Source: Vicia villosa
Lineage: Eukaryota; Streptophyta; Magnoliopsida; Fabales; Fabaceae
Length of the DNA stretch: 64,000 bases
Direction of reading: 5' to 3'
NCBI RefSeq assembly: GCF_029867415.1
Contig: NC_081182.1
Location: forward strand, 40,701,155-40,765,154
Shown here: positions 1 through 12,438 of the stretch, piece by piece
Layout: each line of letters opens with the position of its first letter
Numbering within the stretch: the first letter of the stretch is position 1
Notes under the pieces: generated by a model
Database searches by the model: none
What the model was told of the DNA's origin: nothing
Seen by the model: only the letters and a program-made list of their open reading frames with translations
Position numbers and translations under genes: made by a program

Positions 1-1071
1 AGAAATCCAATGAAATTAAATGTAGATGTCATAAGTTATGGTTTCTAAGTTCTTGGAGCTAAATGTAGTGTAATTAGCTAATGTCTTCTAAACTTTTGGA
101 ACTGAATGGGAAGGTTTACCATCTAGTGTTGGGTCGTGGTATCCCTTATCTCAGAATTTGGTTTAGGCCTAACTCATCCCTACAAAACCGACTTAAACCG
201 GTTTGTAGGGTGAGAATTGCCCCCACTTATAAACACAACACAAACTTTATCTCTAAGCTATTTGGGACTAAATCCACCCCTTAATAGCAACACAATGAAG
301 GTGTTGGGGGCTGCAATGAGGCAAGCCAAAGTGCTGCAATTAAGGCGACTAGGGGCGGACTGCAATTAAGTCCAACACCTAATATTTTTGCCTGATCTTG
401 TAATGATTTGGCAAAATAAACATCGCTTGCTTCAAAAGCTTTCCATTCTCTCTTTTAGGTTATTTCCAGTGCTTATGTAATTTGGCTGAATACAAAGTTA
501 AACATATTTTCAAATATTTCTAAAATTTTGACCCATGTTTTATATATATTGAGAATGAGAACCTATCGGTTTGGTTCTGGTGAGGGGGTTTTGATCATCC
601 TCTATTTTCTTTAATAAATCCTGATTTGACATTGCTTTTGTTCATTTCCCTGACTCACCCAACAAGTTTGCCCAAACATTTTACTGAACATATAATCAGT
701 AGATAGATAGAACAAACAAATCAAAAGAGTCTAAAAAAAATGGAAGTTTAATAGTCAGTAAATATGTAAACGATACATGACAGGTTAGTATATAACTAAT
801 ATATGGTCTGTTCAGTTTGCATTGCTTCCGCGACCAAATTAAGATTTACCAACTTACAAGATAATTACCTTTCAGGCTTAGTTTACTTTCTCACATGCAA
901 TTTCTTTCTAATGCAAATCACTTTGAGCCTCCATGACATATATCAATATAAGTGTCCAGAGATCACCTTTGTTTCAAGTGTTTACTTGAAAAATTGGTGC
1001 GAAAGTATATTCTATGCAATGCTTTGCAGGAATTCTATAATAAACTTGTATTTTGTTTGTTTCTTTGTTAG
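1..1071 (+). other. Upstream intron of POLD1 with a dispersed repeat
   Basis: No exon of the polymerase N-terminus is recognisable here. The AG at 1070-1071 is the acceptor of the first visible exon, so at least the adjoining part is intron. Bases about 125-300 hold one copy of a dispersed repeat with a short inverted core around 'CCCTACAAAACCG...GGTTTGTAGGG'. The same family recurs in introns further along the gene. The rest is AT-rich and without other visible features. Confidence 0.6.
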
Positions 1072-4000
1072 GACATAGTGTTTGCTGCAAGGTTCACGGG
1101 TTTGAACCATATTTCTACATCAGCTGCCCTCCTGGAATGGGACCAGATGATATCTCCCATTTTCATCAAATTCTCGAGGTATCCCGCTTAGTACTTGAAA
1201 GTAATTGTTTTTAATCAAGAAAATGGATTCTTTATTTAGCTTTTGGATTTGCCTTATTGTACTTACATTTACATCTTGTGATGCTTTAGGCTAGGATGAG
1301 AGAAGCCAATAGAAACAGCAATGTAGGAAAATTTGTTCGTCGTGTTGAAATGGTGCAAAGAAGGAGCATTATGTACTATCAGCAATTAAAATCCCATCCC
1401 TTTCTCAAAATTGTTGTTGCACTCCCAACGATGGTTGCTAGCTGCCGTGGTAAACTTATATATTATAGACGTTCTAAGTCCAATATATTATTAATCTTAT
1501 TCAAACTCATTTTGCCCGATCAATATTTAAGCTACATCGGTAGTTCTCATTTGCTGTATTTTGATACAATATTATGTCTGGGGAGTGACCATGAAATGCA
1601 CCACACTGTGCTGTGTTAAGTTTGAGATTTTTGCATCTCCTAAGTGATCCCAATGTTAGAGTTTTGTTTTGACAATTGTACTTCTCAACTGCATTTTGTT
1701 CATGCTTTAAGTTTTTCTTGCTAAAATTTGAAAACATGGCAGGTATTCTTGATAGAGGTATTCAGCTTGATGGTCTTGGCATGAAAAGCTTCATGACTTA
1801 TGAAAGCAATGTACTTTTTGCTCTTCGTTTCATGATTGATTGCAGCATAGTTGGCGGAAATTGGATTGAAATTCCTGCTGGAAAATATAAGAAGGCAACA
1901 AAAAGCTTGTCATACTGCCAGTTAGAGTTTGATTGCTTGTATCCTTTTTCTCACGGTAAAATCAGAATTCTTTGTTTAAGATATTTATTGGAATGCCAAA
2001 CTTTTAGATTTTTCTTTTATCCCCTTAACAATCTCTTAGGTATTCCGACTTGACTAGTCATGCTCCAGAAGGGGAATATTCAAAGATGGCTCCGTTTCGG
2101 ATTTTGAGTTTTGACATTGAATGTGCTGGTCGCAAAGGACATTTCCCCGAACCTACCCAAGATCCTGTGATCCAGGTCCATCACGCTATCTTTTCATATA
2201 TGGCTATCCTTGATCATTGATCGGTATTATTGTTTTTGAGCTGAAAAATTCATTTTCTTATAGATTGCGAATCTGGTAACTTTACAAGGAGAAGACCAGC
2301 CATTAATTCGTAACGTGATGACTCTTAATTCATGTTCCCCTATTGTTGGTGTTGATGTGATGTCATTTGATAAAGAAGAAGAAGTCCTGCTAGCTTGGAG
2401 GGTACATTTTTTTTGCCCGTGTGCACACTATGTTACTAGTTATCTTGAATTAGAATGTTAATAACACCTGGAAATTTGACTTGCCACCCCTGAACAAACT
2501 AGTCAATAATATATGATAATCACATATCTGACATCCTACCTGTTTGATATATGATGATGGTTTGCAGTGCTTTTAACTTGATTAATGGTTATTGGTATGA
2601 AACATCATCATCTTTATCTCGAACATTAGATCACGAGTTTATTTGATAGCATGCAACTGTTGAGTGAACCCTCTTTCTTTTATCTATTATGCTCTTATAA
2701 TATGATGGAGTGTTTTTTTATGTGCAGGATTTCATCCGTGAAGTAGACCCTGATATTATTATTGGATATAACATCTGCAAATTTGACTTGCCGTATCTTA
2801 TTGAGGTGTTGATTTAACTTAAACAGTACTCTTAGAATTAATATTTGACAGGTTATGTTTTATAAATAATAAATAAATAAAATTTTGCATTTGGTTATGA
2901 TTACTTTGTTAATATGATGTAATTTTTTCCTGTCTTTATTTCAGAGAGCCGCTGCCCTAAAAATAGCTGAATTTCCAATTCTAGGCCGTATCAGGAACAG
3001 TAGAGTTCGAGTAAAAGATACAACTTTTTCATCAAGGTAAAGGGATATAATCACCCGATACATCTTCTTGTTATTTTTGCAGTAGTTGACTTTATGGTAT
3101 TATGGTGGGTAGGTAGGTTGCATCGTCAACCATCCAAATAGGAATGCAGTTCCTAAATTGAGTACATTATTCATTATACACCCTTAACATTTTCTTTGAA
3201 TTTTGGAGTTACTCAGTTTGTCTTTTTGGATTTTGGTTTGTCAATCATTTCGACTATCGACCTCAGTGTTCTTGATGGTCTTGTAGGCAGTACGGGACCA
3301 GGGAAAGTAAAGAAATCTCCATAGAAGGGAGAGTTCAGTTTGATTTGTTCCAGGTTCTGTCAGAATTTTTTGTTTTGATTATCGTGTACTTGAACGATCA
3401 AGATCTATTGCTGAATAAGTTAATTTGTTATTTTTTTATTTGCAGGTTATGCAAAGAGACTACAAATTAAGTTCTTATTCTTTGAATTCTGTGTCGGCAC
3501 ATTTCCTTTCTGAGCAGGTACCGTTGCACTTTTGACATTATTTCAAGCAAGCATATTTTTTCCTCTATTCTTTTCATTCAAATGCATCTGGGAAATCATA
3601 AATATATTTATAGATTTACATTCATAAACTTCATGACTTGATTCAAGGGCTTGCCTCATACTATAGTGATAACACATTACAAATTTACAAATGTGTTGTA
3701 ACTTGGGAAAATTGATTTAGATTGTTTCTGTTATGCGCTGTTTGTAAATTTGTGTGTAAGTTTGTGTTTGGGGCCTGTTCTTATGACCAACGTTATCCAA
3801 ACAGCTTTTAATGAAATCTTGTTTTTATTCTCGAAAGTTTAAATGAACAACAATTATTAACAGTCACTGCACTCTCTTCTACTGCAGAAGGAAGATGTTC
3901 ATCATTCAATTATATCTGATCTTCAGAATGGAAATGCAGAAACACGAAGGCGCCTTGCAGTTTATTGCTTGAAGGTTCATACTCTAGTTCCTTTCTGTTT

Positions 4001-7000
4001 CGGCTGTTTTTCATTGCTACATTGCTTTTTGTTTAAATGTTTATTGTTCAGCAGTTTTTTTTTAATCTTTTCTTCAGCAAGTTCTCATTGATAGGTAAAC
4101 TTTATGAAAACAAAATTAGAAGTGAACAGTAATTATCCAAGATTAAGATTTTAGTTGGAACTCTTGATTGGTGACAAGAGTTATCCCTATAGATATACGG
4201 TTTACCAATTCATCTCTTGATCTGACTATGATAAAGCATAACATTTTTGGTTTGCATTGTCAATTGCATAGATACTTTTGTTACAGAAGGATTTATCATG
4301 TTGCTTGGTGGCCTTTGACTTCTATCATTAAAGTTGTAAATTAAGCTCTATCATACGCTTTTTTATTTGTATAAAATGAGAATTTAACCGCGTCATTTTA
4401 TTCTGCATTTTTGCTACCTTTTATGAAACCTATTTTTTTTAAGATCAGCTTAGTGTTAAAATCATATTGAATGTTTTCTTTTATGGTAATATATTCATCA
4501 TTATTAGGAAGAACCCAAGCCCCCCATTTAATAGAGATACGGTCTGAAACGAGTTATTAGAAGTGGCACTTCTCTCTCACCTTACAAGTTAGTTTTATAC
4601 GAATGAATTATGTTTAATATAAAAATCTATGGTATTAGAGCCTCAGGCCACCTATTTTTATATACACACATGAAACCCAATTGTTTGGGAGTGAGGGGGG
4701 AGTATTGGCAAACCGAAGTCCCATGTTGAATAGAGATACGGCTGGAAATGAGTTCATAATGAGTGACATTCCTCACTCACTTTACAAATTGATTTTTTGA
4801 TATCGAGTTATGTTGAATATAAAAACCTAATAATCAAATTTGAAGTCCATTTTGGAACCTCTTTGCTCTCTGGTAATTTTTTTAGTGAAATTATTTCTAA
4901 CAATACACTATGAATATTGAATATCAAGGATTTAGATGCACATAGTTCATACTTTCATACTATTTAATCTTAAAAATACGTGCAAAAGAGCTAAATAGAG
5001 TTAAGGCTTTAAGGTACCTTTTGACACATGGGCAAAACAAAACAGAACGAAATGGAACCACATGTTATCTTATGTTATTTTTGGTTCCGCCACTTCTTTT
5101 AGAGAAACCCAAATATATCACTTTTTTTATCATTTCTCTTTTTGAATTATACTTTTAATATGCATCAATGGTAAAACATGATTTATATAACTCATGTTTT
5201 GTTTTGTTCTGTTCTAACTTGTTTACGAAACACTGCCGCAGTATTTATAAAATCCTTAACAATGTCCTTAGGATATTACTCTAAAAAGTTTATATGCATG
5301 TTCTTTTACCTATAAATTTTTGTGAACCAAGTATAGTGAATCCATTATGGGTATCTTACTCATGAAGGAAAACCCAATGCAAATCATATTTACCAGTTAA
5401 AGTTCAGCTAGCTTGGCTGTGTGCAGGATGCATATCTCCCCCAGCGACTTTTGGATAAATTGATGTTCGTTTACAATTATGTGGAAATGGCTCGAGTTAC
5501 TGGAGTTCCAATTTCCTTTCTACTTTCCAGGGGCCAAAGCATAAAGGTAAGCCTTATCCTGATTGGTCAAATATAGAAAATGAATGCCATGTTTAATTAG
5601 TCACAATAACAACAGTTTGTTTTTATTCTTCCTTTCTAGGTGCTTTCTCAACTTCTTAGGAAGGCAAAACAAAAGAATTTGGTCATCCCTAATGCCAAGC
5701 AGGCAGGGTCAGAACAAGGAACATTTGAAGGCGCCACTGTAAGTTCATTCTTTTCTTTCAGCTTCTTTATTTTGGATGATCAATTGGAGTTTATTCACTG
5801 GTTTTCCTTTCATCTATAAATGTTCCACATGCATGTTTGCATGTTTGGAGTTTTCTGAAGTGATATGAAAATATGATGCCTGCATGGGTCTTCTAGGAGT
5901 TTTACTTATATTTTCCGTCTCCATAGATTAGATTATACACTATTGATGCATGGATGAAGAGATCTAGAAATTCTCATGCTTAAAGCATCTTGACTCCAAA
6001 ATTGGTTTACATGAATTTCTTATGTCTCAATGTACAATTTTTTGGTGGGGTTAGATATGAATACAGATATTATATTTCCATATTACAATTGGAGCACAGT
6101 TTGATGATGGCGCTGCAGATTATCATCACCTTTTGATCTAATGAGTTGGTTAGTTTTTATGAATCTGATATGAAGTAAATAGCCTGGTATATTGTCAGTG
6201 GGTCTTTCTAGTGACTACATTCTACGGTCATATTATTTGATGACTGTTTTCTGCCTTTTTTTTGAGAGAAAGTTCTGGTGTCATTTGTTGCAGTAAGAAA
6301 TGGGTGTACTCTGAGAAGTTCTCTACTATTAGTTTCCAGCTATTAATAGTCGAGTAAGCTGTACTTGGAGTATCATCTGTTGTGTGTATGACCATATGTA
6401 AGAAGGTCAAGAGAGTTTTGACAGAGCCTTAGGTTGCGCACTTGCGCCTTGGTAGAGGAACTGATACTCGGTGTTGTAACTATTTATTTATCTATATTTT
6501 ACACTCGTCATATGACATGCTTTTGCATTTTAAGGTTAATTATATTTGCTGAGCTTTATTATTAGTTAACTAAATTGTTTCGTCTGTGGTTTAGAGAAAC
6601 TAAATTATTACAAAACTGTGTCACTTTTTCAGTATGATGCAGAACTGTAGATTTGTTATAAAATCAGATAGACCTTGTACTTTAGCCAGAAAAGCCATTG
6701 TTTGTGCAGAGTATAATATGAATTGTTTTAGCTACTGAAAGTGATTAATGCTGTTGTTAAAGATGGTTCATATATTATGCATTGTTCTTGCAAGCCCTGC
6801 AAACAAGCATTCTCATTTGCCCTTTGATATTCTTAAATATTGGTTATCCTTTATTGTTCTTTTTCTTCTTTTAATACAAAAAAGTTTAAAGCATGTTCAA
6901 ATTGAAGTATCTTTATGCATGGTGATGTACATAGATTTTAGAGAAATTTATGATGCTACACCTTTTCCCTTATTTCCCCTTTGAATGTTTTAGTTGTCCA

Positions 7001-10000
7001 ACTGGTTCCTTTCAATGCGTGACCGGTGAACTTTAAAACTTGCAGGTTTTAGAGGCAAGGGCTGGATTTTATGAAAAGCCAATTGCTACTTTAGATTTTG
7101 CTTCCTTGTATCCGTCTATTATGATGGCATATAATTTATGTTATTGCACACTGGTAATTCTTCCTCTACTAGTAGTTTCAACGTCAAGCTTGAATGCTTA
7201 TATCAATACAATTATATACATTAGCTTAATCCAACTGTTCTTAGACAAAAGCTGGTAGACAATTTTATGTCTCTTGTTTTTTAAGGTGACCCCTGAAAAT
7301 GCTCGCAATTTCAACATCCCTCCGGAGTCAGTGTACAAAACACCATCTGGTGAAACATTTGTTAAATCTAATTTACAGAAGGTATGTTGCTGGTTAAACT
7401 AACTAGTAACTACTTCACTCTCTACTGTTATGCCTAATGCCAATTTCATTATGATGTTAATGCTTATATGAAGTTGAGCACTGATTTAATGAAAATAAAT
7501 TTAGGGCATACTTCCTGAAATTCTTGAGGAGCTATTAGCAGCACGTAAAAGGGCAAAAGCAGACTTAAAGGTATCCTTTCAGTTGGTATTAATAATATTA
7601 CATACTCTGATTATATTGTTTTATTGTCAGATGTAGATTTTGATTAATTCAAAATTTATTGAGTTCTATATCTTATATCAGCTTATAACTATTTATTCTC
7701 TAATATTCTTGCACTACAGGAGGCAAAGGATCCCCTTGAGAAGGCTGTTCTAGATGGCAGACAGTTGGCCCTGAAGGTAAGATGTCACTGATATACGTGT
7801 TAATTTATGTCTAAGTCTTACTCTCCTAACCTTGCAGTTTTCTCTCTTGAAAGATATTTAGTTCTTTCTACCGTATAGTTTATACTAATTTAAAAATACG
7901 GTTAACAATTGAAATCCGTTTCTATTCTTTTTCTTCTTTTCAGATTAGTGCAAATTCTGTATATGGGTTTACAGGGGCTACTATTGGTCAGTTACCTTGC
8001 TTAGAGATATCGTCGAGTGTAACAAGCTATGGTATTTCTCCCAACTAATAATTTGATCATTTTAAAAAAAAATTATCCTAATGTTGGATTACATCTCCAT
8101 TGCGTTCTTATTAATACACGGGTTGGCTGCATTGTAAAGGTCGACAAATGATCGAGCACACTAAAAAGCTTGTGGAAGATAAATTCACAACAACTAATGG
8201 CTACGAACACAATGCTGAGGTACAAATCTGTAGATTTTTTTCTTGTTTTGATGCCATCCATTTTGATTCTCTAGTTCTACAATGCTGTATTTTGGCATGG
8301 GAAATTTATAAATGAACAAACAGTGTCGTCCATCCTTCCCTGTATTTTTAGAATTGAACAAATAGTCTTGGTCTAGTTTTATGCTTTTCTAACACAATCA
8401 AATGGCCATACGTTCTGTCAGATTTTCATATGACTTCCAATGTGATTTTATTCTTGCTGCTAGGTAATATATGGAGACACAGATTCAGTCATGGTACAAT
8501 TTGGTGTTTCTGCTGTAGAAGAGGCTATGAACCTGGGGAGAGAAGCTGCTGAATATATTAGCGGAACTTTCATAAAAGTAACAGTTTAAATTACAATTTC
8601 TTTAGACATTGTTCTTATTTTAACTGTGTTAGAAATTAATTGGTTCATTTATTTGGCATGTTGATTTTCCTTACGATCTTTTGTCACTTTAATTGTGAAG
8701 CCTATCAAGCTAGAATTTGAGAAGATTTACTATCCATATCTTCTGATTAGCAAGAAGAGATATGCTGGTTTGTTTTGGACAAAACCGGACCATTTTGACA
8801 AAATGGACACTAAAGGTAAACCTTAATCTTTCTCTTTCTGTTGCTTTTTTTGAAATACCTCACAAACTACATTTGCATTTTACAGGTATTGAAACAGTCC
8901 GAAGAGACAATTGCTTGTTGGTCAAAAACTTGGTAACAGATTGCCTTCACAAAATACTGATTGACAGGGACATTCCCGGGGCAGTCCAGTATGTCAAGAA
9001 TGCAATTTCAGATCTTCTCATGAACCGTATGGATTTATCACTTCTGGTTATTACGAAGGTGAGATGACTATGAAGTCTGCAGACCCTATATTGATCTTTA
9101 TCTTGCTATTTGTATTGTGTGGAGCATTCGGATATTTGATTTTAATGCCTTACTAAAATATTTCTGCTTTAGACTTTCAATTAACATGCATGCTTGCTTT
9201 GATAGGGTTTGACAAAAACAGGAGATGATTATGAAGTAAAGACAGCTCATGTTGAACTCGCTGAAAGAATGCGCAAGGTTGGCTGTGATATTCAAATGTA
9301 TTGGTTGTTGTGCTTTTTTCCTTTTTATTTGTGTAAAGATGAGACTTATTTGACAAGAGAAAAATAATTTTATCCACCAGATGATCATAGGCTCATATGT
9401 GCCAAAAACAACTTACTGGTTTTAATGATAAAACCATTTCTCAGACTGTAAGATGACTTTCCTATTAGCTAAGTCATTTGTGGAGCTATGCAGTTTTCTT
9501 GTGTATAGGGTTGTATTTATTGTTGTAGGCTTATTGAATATTAGTCTTTTATATTGGGCCTAATTCATCCTTACAAAACTAGCCAGTAAGGTGATGAGTG
9601 CCACTCTTTATAAACTAATTTCGGGCCTTCTCTCTTTTCTATGCGGGATTTAGGTTTTTCCCAATACAACCTCCTCACGCCCAACGCTGTTGGGCTTGAT
9701 GCGTAGATTTAAATGGCGGGTGAAACAAATATCCTTACAAAACTAGCCTGTGAGGTGATGAAGGCCACTTATAAACTAATTTGGGGCCTTCTCTCTTTTC
9801 TATATGGGATTTAGGTTTTTTCCCAATACAACCCCCTCACGCCCAACACTATTGGGCTTGGTGCATGGATTTAAATGGCAGACGAATCAGATCATTAGGC
9901 TGTGATACTATATTAGGTTTTTATATTAGGCCTAACTCATCCTTACAAAACCGGCTTGTAAGGTTAGGGCCACTACTCTTTATAAACTTATTTCAGGCCC

Positions 10001-12438
10001 TATCTTTATTCTGTGCGGGACTTGGGTTTTTCTCAGTATTGAGTGTCACGTTTCTCTTTCTTGGCCATTAATGTATTCAATTGGATTTTATAATTGACAG
10101 CGAGATGCTGCTACTGCTCCAAATGTTGGAGACAGAGTACCTTATGTTATTATTGAAGCTGCCAAAGGTGCCAAGGTAATTTCAAAATACCCCCTATGTC
10201 CTTTTATCCGTTGGCAAGTTTTGTAAGCATTGAAATTTTCCCGGGACTAACCTGTGCGAGTAAATCAGGCTTACGAGAAATCAGAGGATCCTATCTATGT
10301 GCTAGAGAACAACATACCAATAGATCGTCAGTACTACCTTGACAATCAAATTAGCAAGGTTGGTTTTATTAATGTTTATGATTTCTCCAATGTCTACTAT
10401 TCTTTACTGGATTCATTCATGTTGCAGCCAATTCTAAGAATTTTTGAGCCAATTCTAAAGAATGCCAGCAAGGAACTTCTCCATGGAAGCCACACAAGAT
10501 CTATTTTTAAATCTACTCCGTCAAACAGCGGTATAATGAAATTTGCCAAGAAACAGTCTACTTGCATTGGTTGCAAAGCTTTACTTAGGTATTCTTTTTC
10601 CTTCAGTCTCCATATTGTATTGACACACTAAGATTTTCCTGGTTGATTTTATTTTATGCATTCCCTTTCTATGGGTTACTTCTTTTGGTTATAATAAAGA
10701 AAAACAGAAAATAGAGAGATTTACTATTTATTCACATCATAATTTTTTCATTGGTTACAATGTATATTGAGGTGCTATTAATCCGTGTTATTATGAGATC
10801 TTAAATTCTCTTCTCGATCTTGCATCTTAAGTTTTCAAATGAAAACAAGATTCTTAGGATGATACGTATTAATCAATTTTTGTCTAGTAATTGAGATGAA
10901 TTACTTTGCACTTTGAACACTCAGTTATAATTTGCACCAGTAGTATAGCTGATAATACTTAGGTCTTGCTTTTTATGATTGTTTTAGCACGTTTAAAAAC
11001 ACCTTTGGATTATGCAAATAAGAGTTTGAGTCTAAGTGTTGGTTTAAAAAACTAACACAATATTTGGTAAAGCTTTTAGAACTTTGATTTTTCTCTTCAA
11101 ATTAGAGTTTAAGCAGAAGCAGGGGTTTGTTTCTTTTGTAGTGGATTTTCCTGGTTGCTTTTCATTCAACATTGATAATTTTTTACTTTTTTACGCATCT
11201 AATAATTTTTTTACAAAATAATTTACAATTTATACCTTTTGTACATACTCATCAAAATCATAACTAGCGAAACAACTTTACTATTTTAAATTTTATTCAC
11301 TTAAAACTTCTAATAAAATTAAGTTGACATCTCCGTTTCTAAGTCTAATTCAACCTATCAAAACTGATTTGTAAGGTGAATATTTCTTACGTTTTATTTG
11401 ATCTATCTAGGCCTAGTCAATGTGGGATTTAGATATTTCCTAATAACCCTCATGCCCAAGAATATTGGGCCTAATGCATGGGTGATACGAGTGGCAGGCG
11501 AACGGATTTAGGATAGGGTTTTGTTTAAACTTAGATTTTGGGCCTAACTTTATTCCACAAAATTGAGTTGTTAGGTAAGGACTGCATAGGTTTTGTAACC
11601 TCTATTTATGCCTTATTATCTCTAGCCAATGATGGACTCGGGTGTTTCCCAATATTACAAAATCAAGTTTGCAAGTGCTCACCCAAGCACACATTTAATC
11701 TTTTGGTTCATTTTTGTATATCTTGATGCTTATGACAGTTATTCAAAGGCCTAATAATAATTTTTTTTTCTGTTATATTTGAATCAGTAATGGAGACCAC
11801 ACTCTCTGCTCACATTGCAAAGGAAGGGAAGCTGAATTGTACTGTAAAACTGTAGCTCAAGGTAGCTTCTACTAAGCTCCCTCTGTTTAATTTCAAATGG
11901 TACTAGCTGTTTTTTATTGGACAAAATAAGTGATGGTGTGAGTGTATGGCTGCGCCTGCAGTGTCGGATCTTGAGAAACTTTTTGGGAGGTTGTGGACAC
12001 AGTGTCAAGAGTGCCAAGGTTCACTTCATCAGGATGTTCTCTGCACAAGGTATTTTCATTGGGTTTGTATTTCTGTGAAACTTATGTTAAGGGATACTTA
12101 GGTGGCTTGAGTTTCTGAATTGTTTTGTTTTAAGAGCCGCCATTTCTTAATGTCAAATAATCATGTCCTTGAGTAAAGGCGGCTTTTTTTCTCCTTCTCC
12201 CTTGAGTTGTTTACTATTCATGTAATATTTGTCAAGTAGTTGTAGTGCCATTATTTCTATTTACCCACTATGAGTTTTGCCGAAGAGCTTTAAATTTATT
12301 TGTAGTTACTCATTGTCATCACTGATTTATGCTTCATGACTGTTTTGTAGTCGAGATTGTCCAATTTTTTATCGACGCAAGAAGGCACAGAAAGATATGG
12401 CTGAAGCAAGGTTGCAATTGGACAGATGGAACTTCTAA
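1072..12438 (+). CDS. POLD1: DNA polymerase delta catalytic subunit, 5'-partial, 28 exons
   Basis: Replicative B-family polymerase of the nucleus, which extends the lagging strand with PCNA and proofreads. Exons: 1072-1178, 1290-1449, 1743-1938, 2040-2175, 2264-2401, 2728-2805, 2945-3036, 3287-3353, 3446-3517, 3888-3974, 5427-5546, 5640-5738, 7046-7153, 7286-7381, 7505-7570, 7720-7776, 7944-8031, 8140-8219, 8464-8577, 8701-8815, 8886-9058, 9206-9277, 10101-10175, 10269-10358, 10428-10588, 11788-11861, 11962-12049, 12351-12438. All introns are GT-AG and the frame stays open for 964 residues. Numbering from the first complete codon: ExoI FDIEC (D179, E181), Exo[10 protein letters not shown] (N260, D265) and ExoIII YCLKD (Y374, D378) form an intact proofreading site. 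Polymerase motifs are DFASLYPSI (467-475), KISANSVYG (559-567) and YGDTDS (618-623). CysA is C874/C877/C889/C892; CysB, the Fe-S ligand set, is C921/C924/C934/C939. The roughly 130 N-terminal residues expected for plant POLD1 lie before the window. No lesion is visible, so the gene looks functional. Confidence 0.96.
3975..5426 (+). other. Long POLD1 intron with two repeat copies
   Basis: This 1.45-kb intron lies between the ExoIII-tyrosine exon and the ExoIII-aspartate exon. Bases about 4500-4830 hold two adjacent, diverged copies of the dispersed repeat seen elsewhere in this gene, here in reverse orientation. They share blocks such as 'AGAGATACGG' followed by 'GAAA(C/T)GAGTT' and 'CTCAC.TTACAA'. 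Nothing else is recognised. Confidence 0.6.
5739..7045 (+). other. Long POLD1 intron without recognised content
   Basis: A 1.3-kb AT-rich intron directly before the motif A exon. Short open frames occur but show no family resemblance and are not bounded by splice signals. I see no repeat or gene in it. Confidence 0.6.
9278..10100 (+). repeat. Intron with three tandem copies of a dispersed repeat
   Basis: Copies start near 9555, 9725 and 9930. Each begins near a 'GGCCTAA(C/T)TCATCC' or 'ATCC' block and carries an inverted core of the form CCTTACAA...TTGTAAGG (best at 9941-9963). Each then reads 'TATAAACT.ATTTC/GGGGCC', 'GGGA.TT.GGTTTTTC' and, in two copies, 'CCTCACGCCCAA'. It is the same family as at 125-300 and 11330-11680. 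The family is probably non-autonomous; I cannot assign a superfamily. Confidence 0.6.
10589..11787 (+). repeat. POLD1 intron with two further copies of the same repeat
   Basis: The 1.2-kb intron splits the CysA cysteine pairs, with C874/C877 before it and C889/C892 after it. Two diverged copies of the dispersed repeat lie at about 11330-11500 and 11530-11680. They are recognised by 'CAATGTGGGATTTAG', 'CCTCATGCCCAA' and 'GGGCCTAACTTTATTCC'. The rest is AT-rich and unremarkable. Confidence 0.55.

Noticed and set aside
1676..2053. Plus-strand frame of 125 codons
   Set aside because: It is an exon of POLD1 read through into both introns; the spliced exon is 1743-1938.
9098..9388. Minus-strand frames within POLD1
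   Set aside because: They overlap an intron and the 9206-9277 exon antisense and have no family resemblance.
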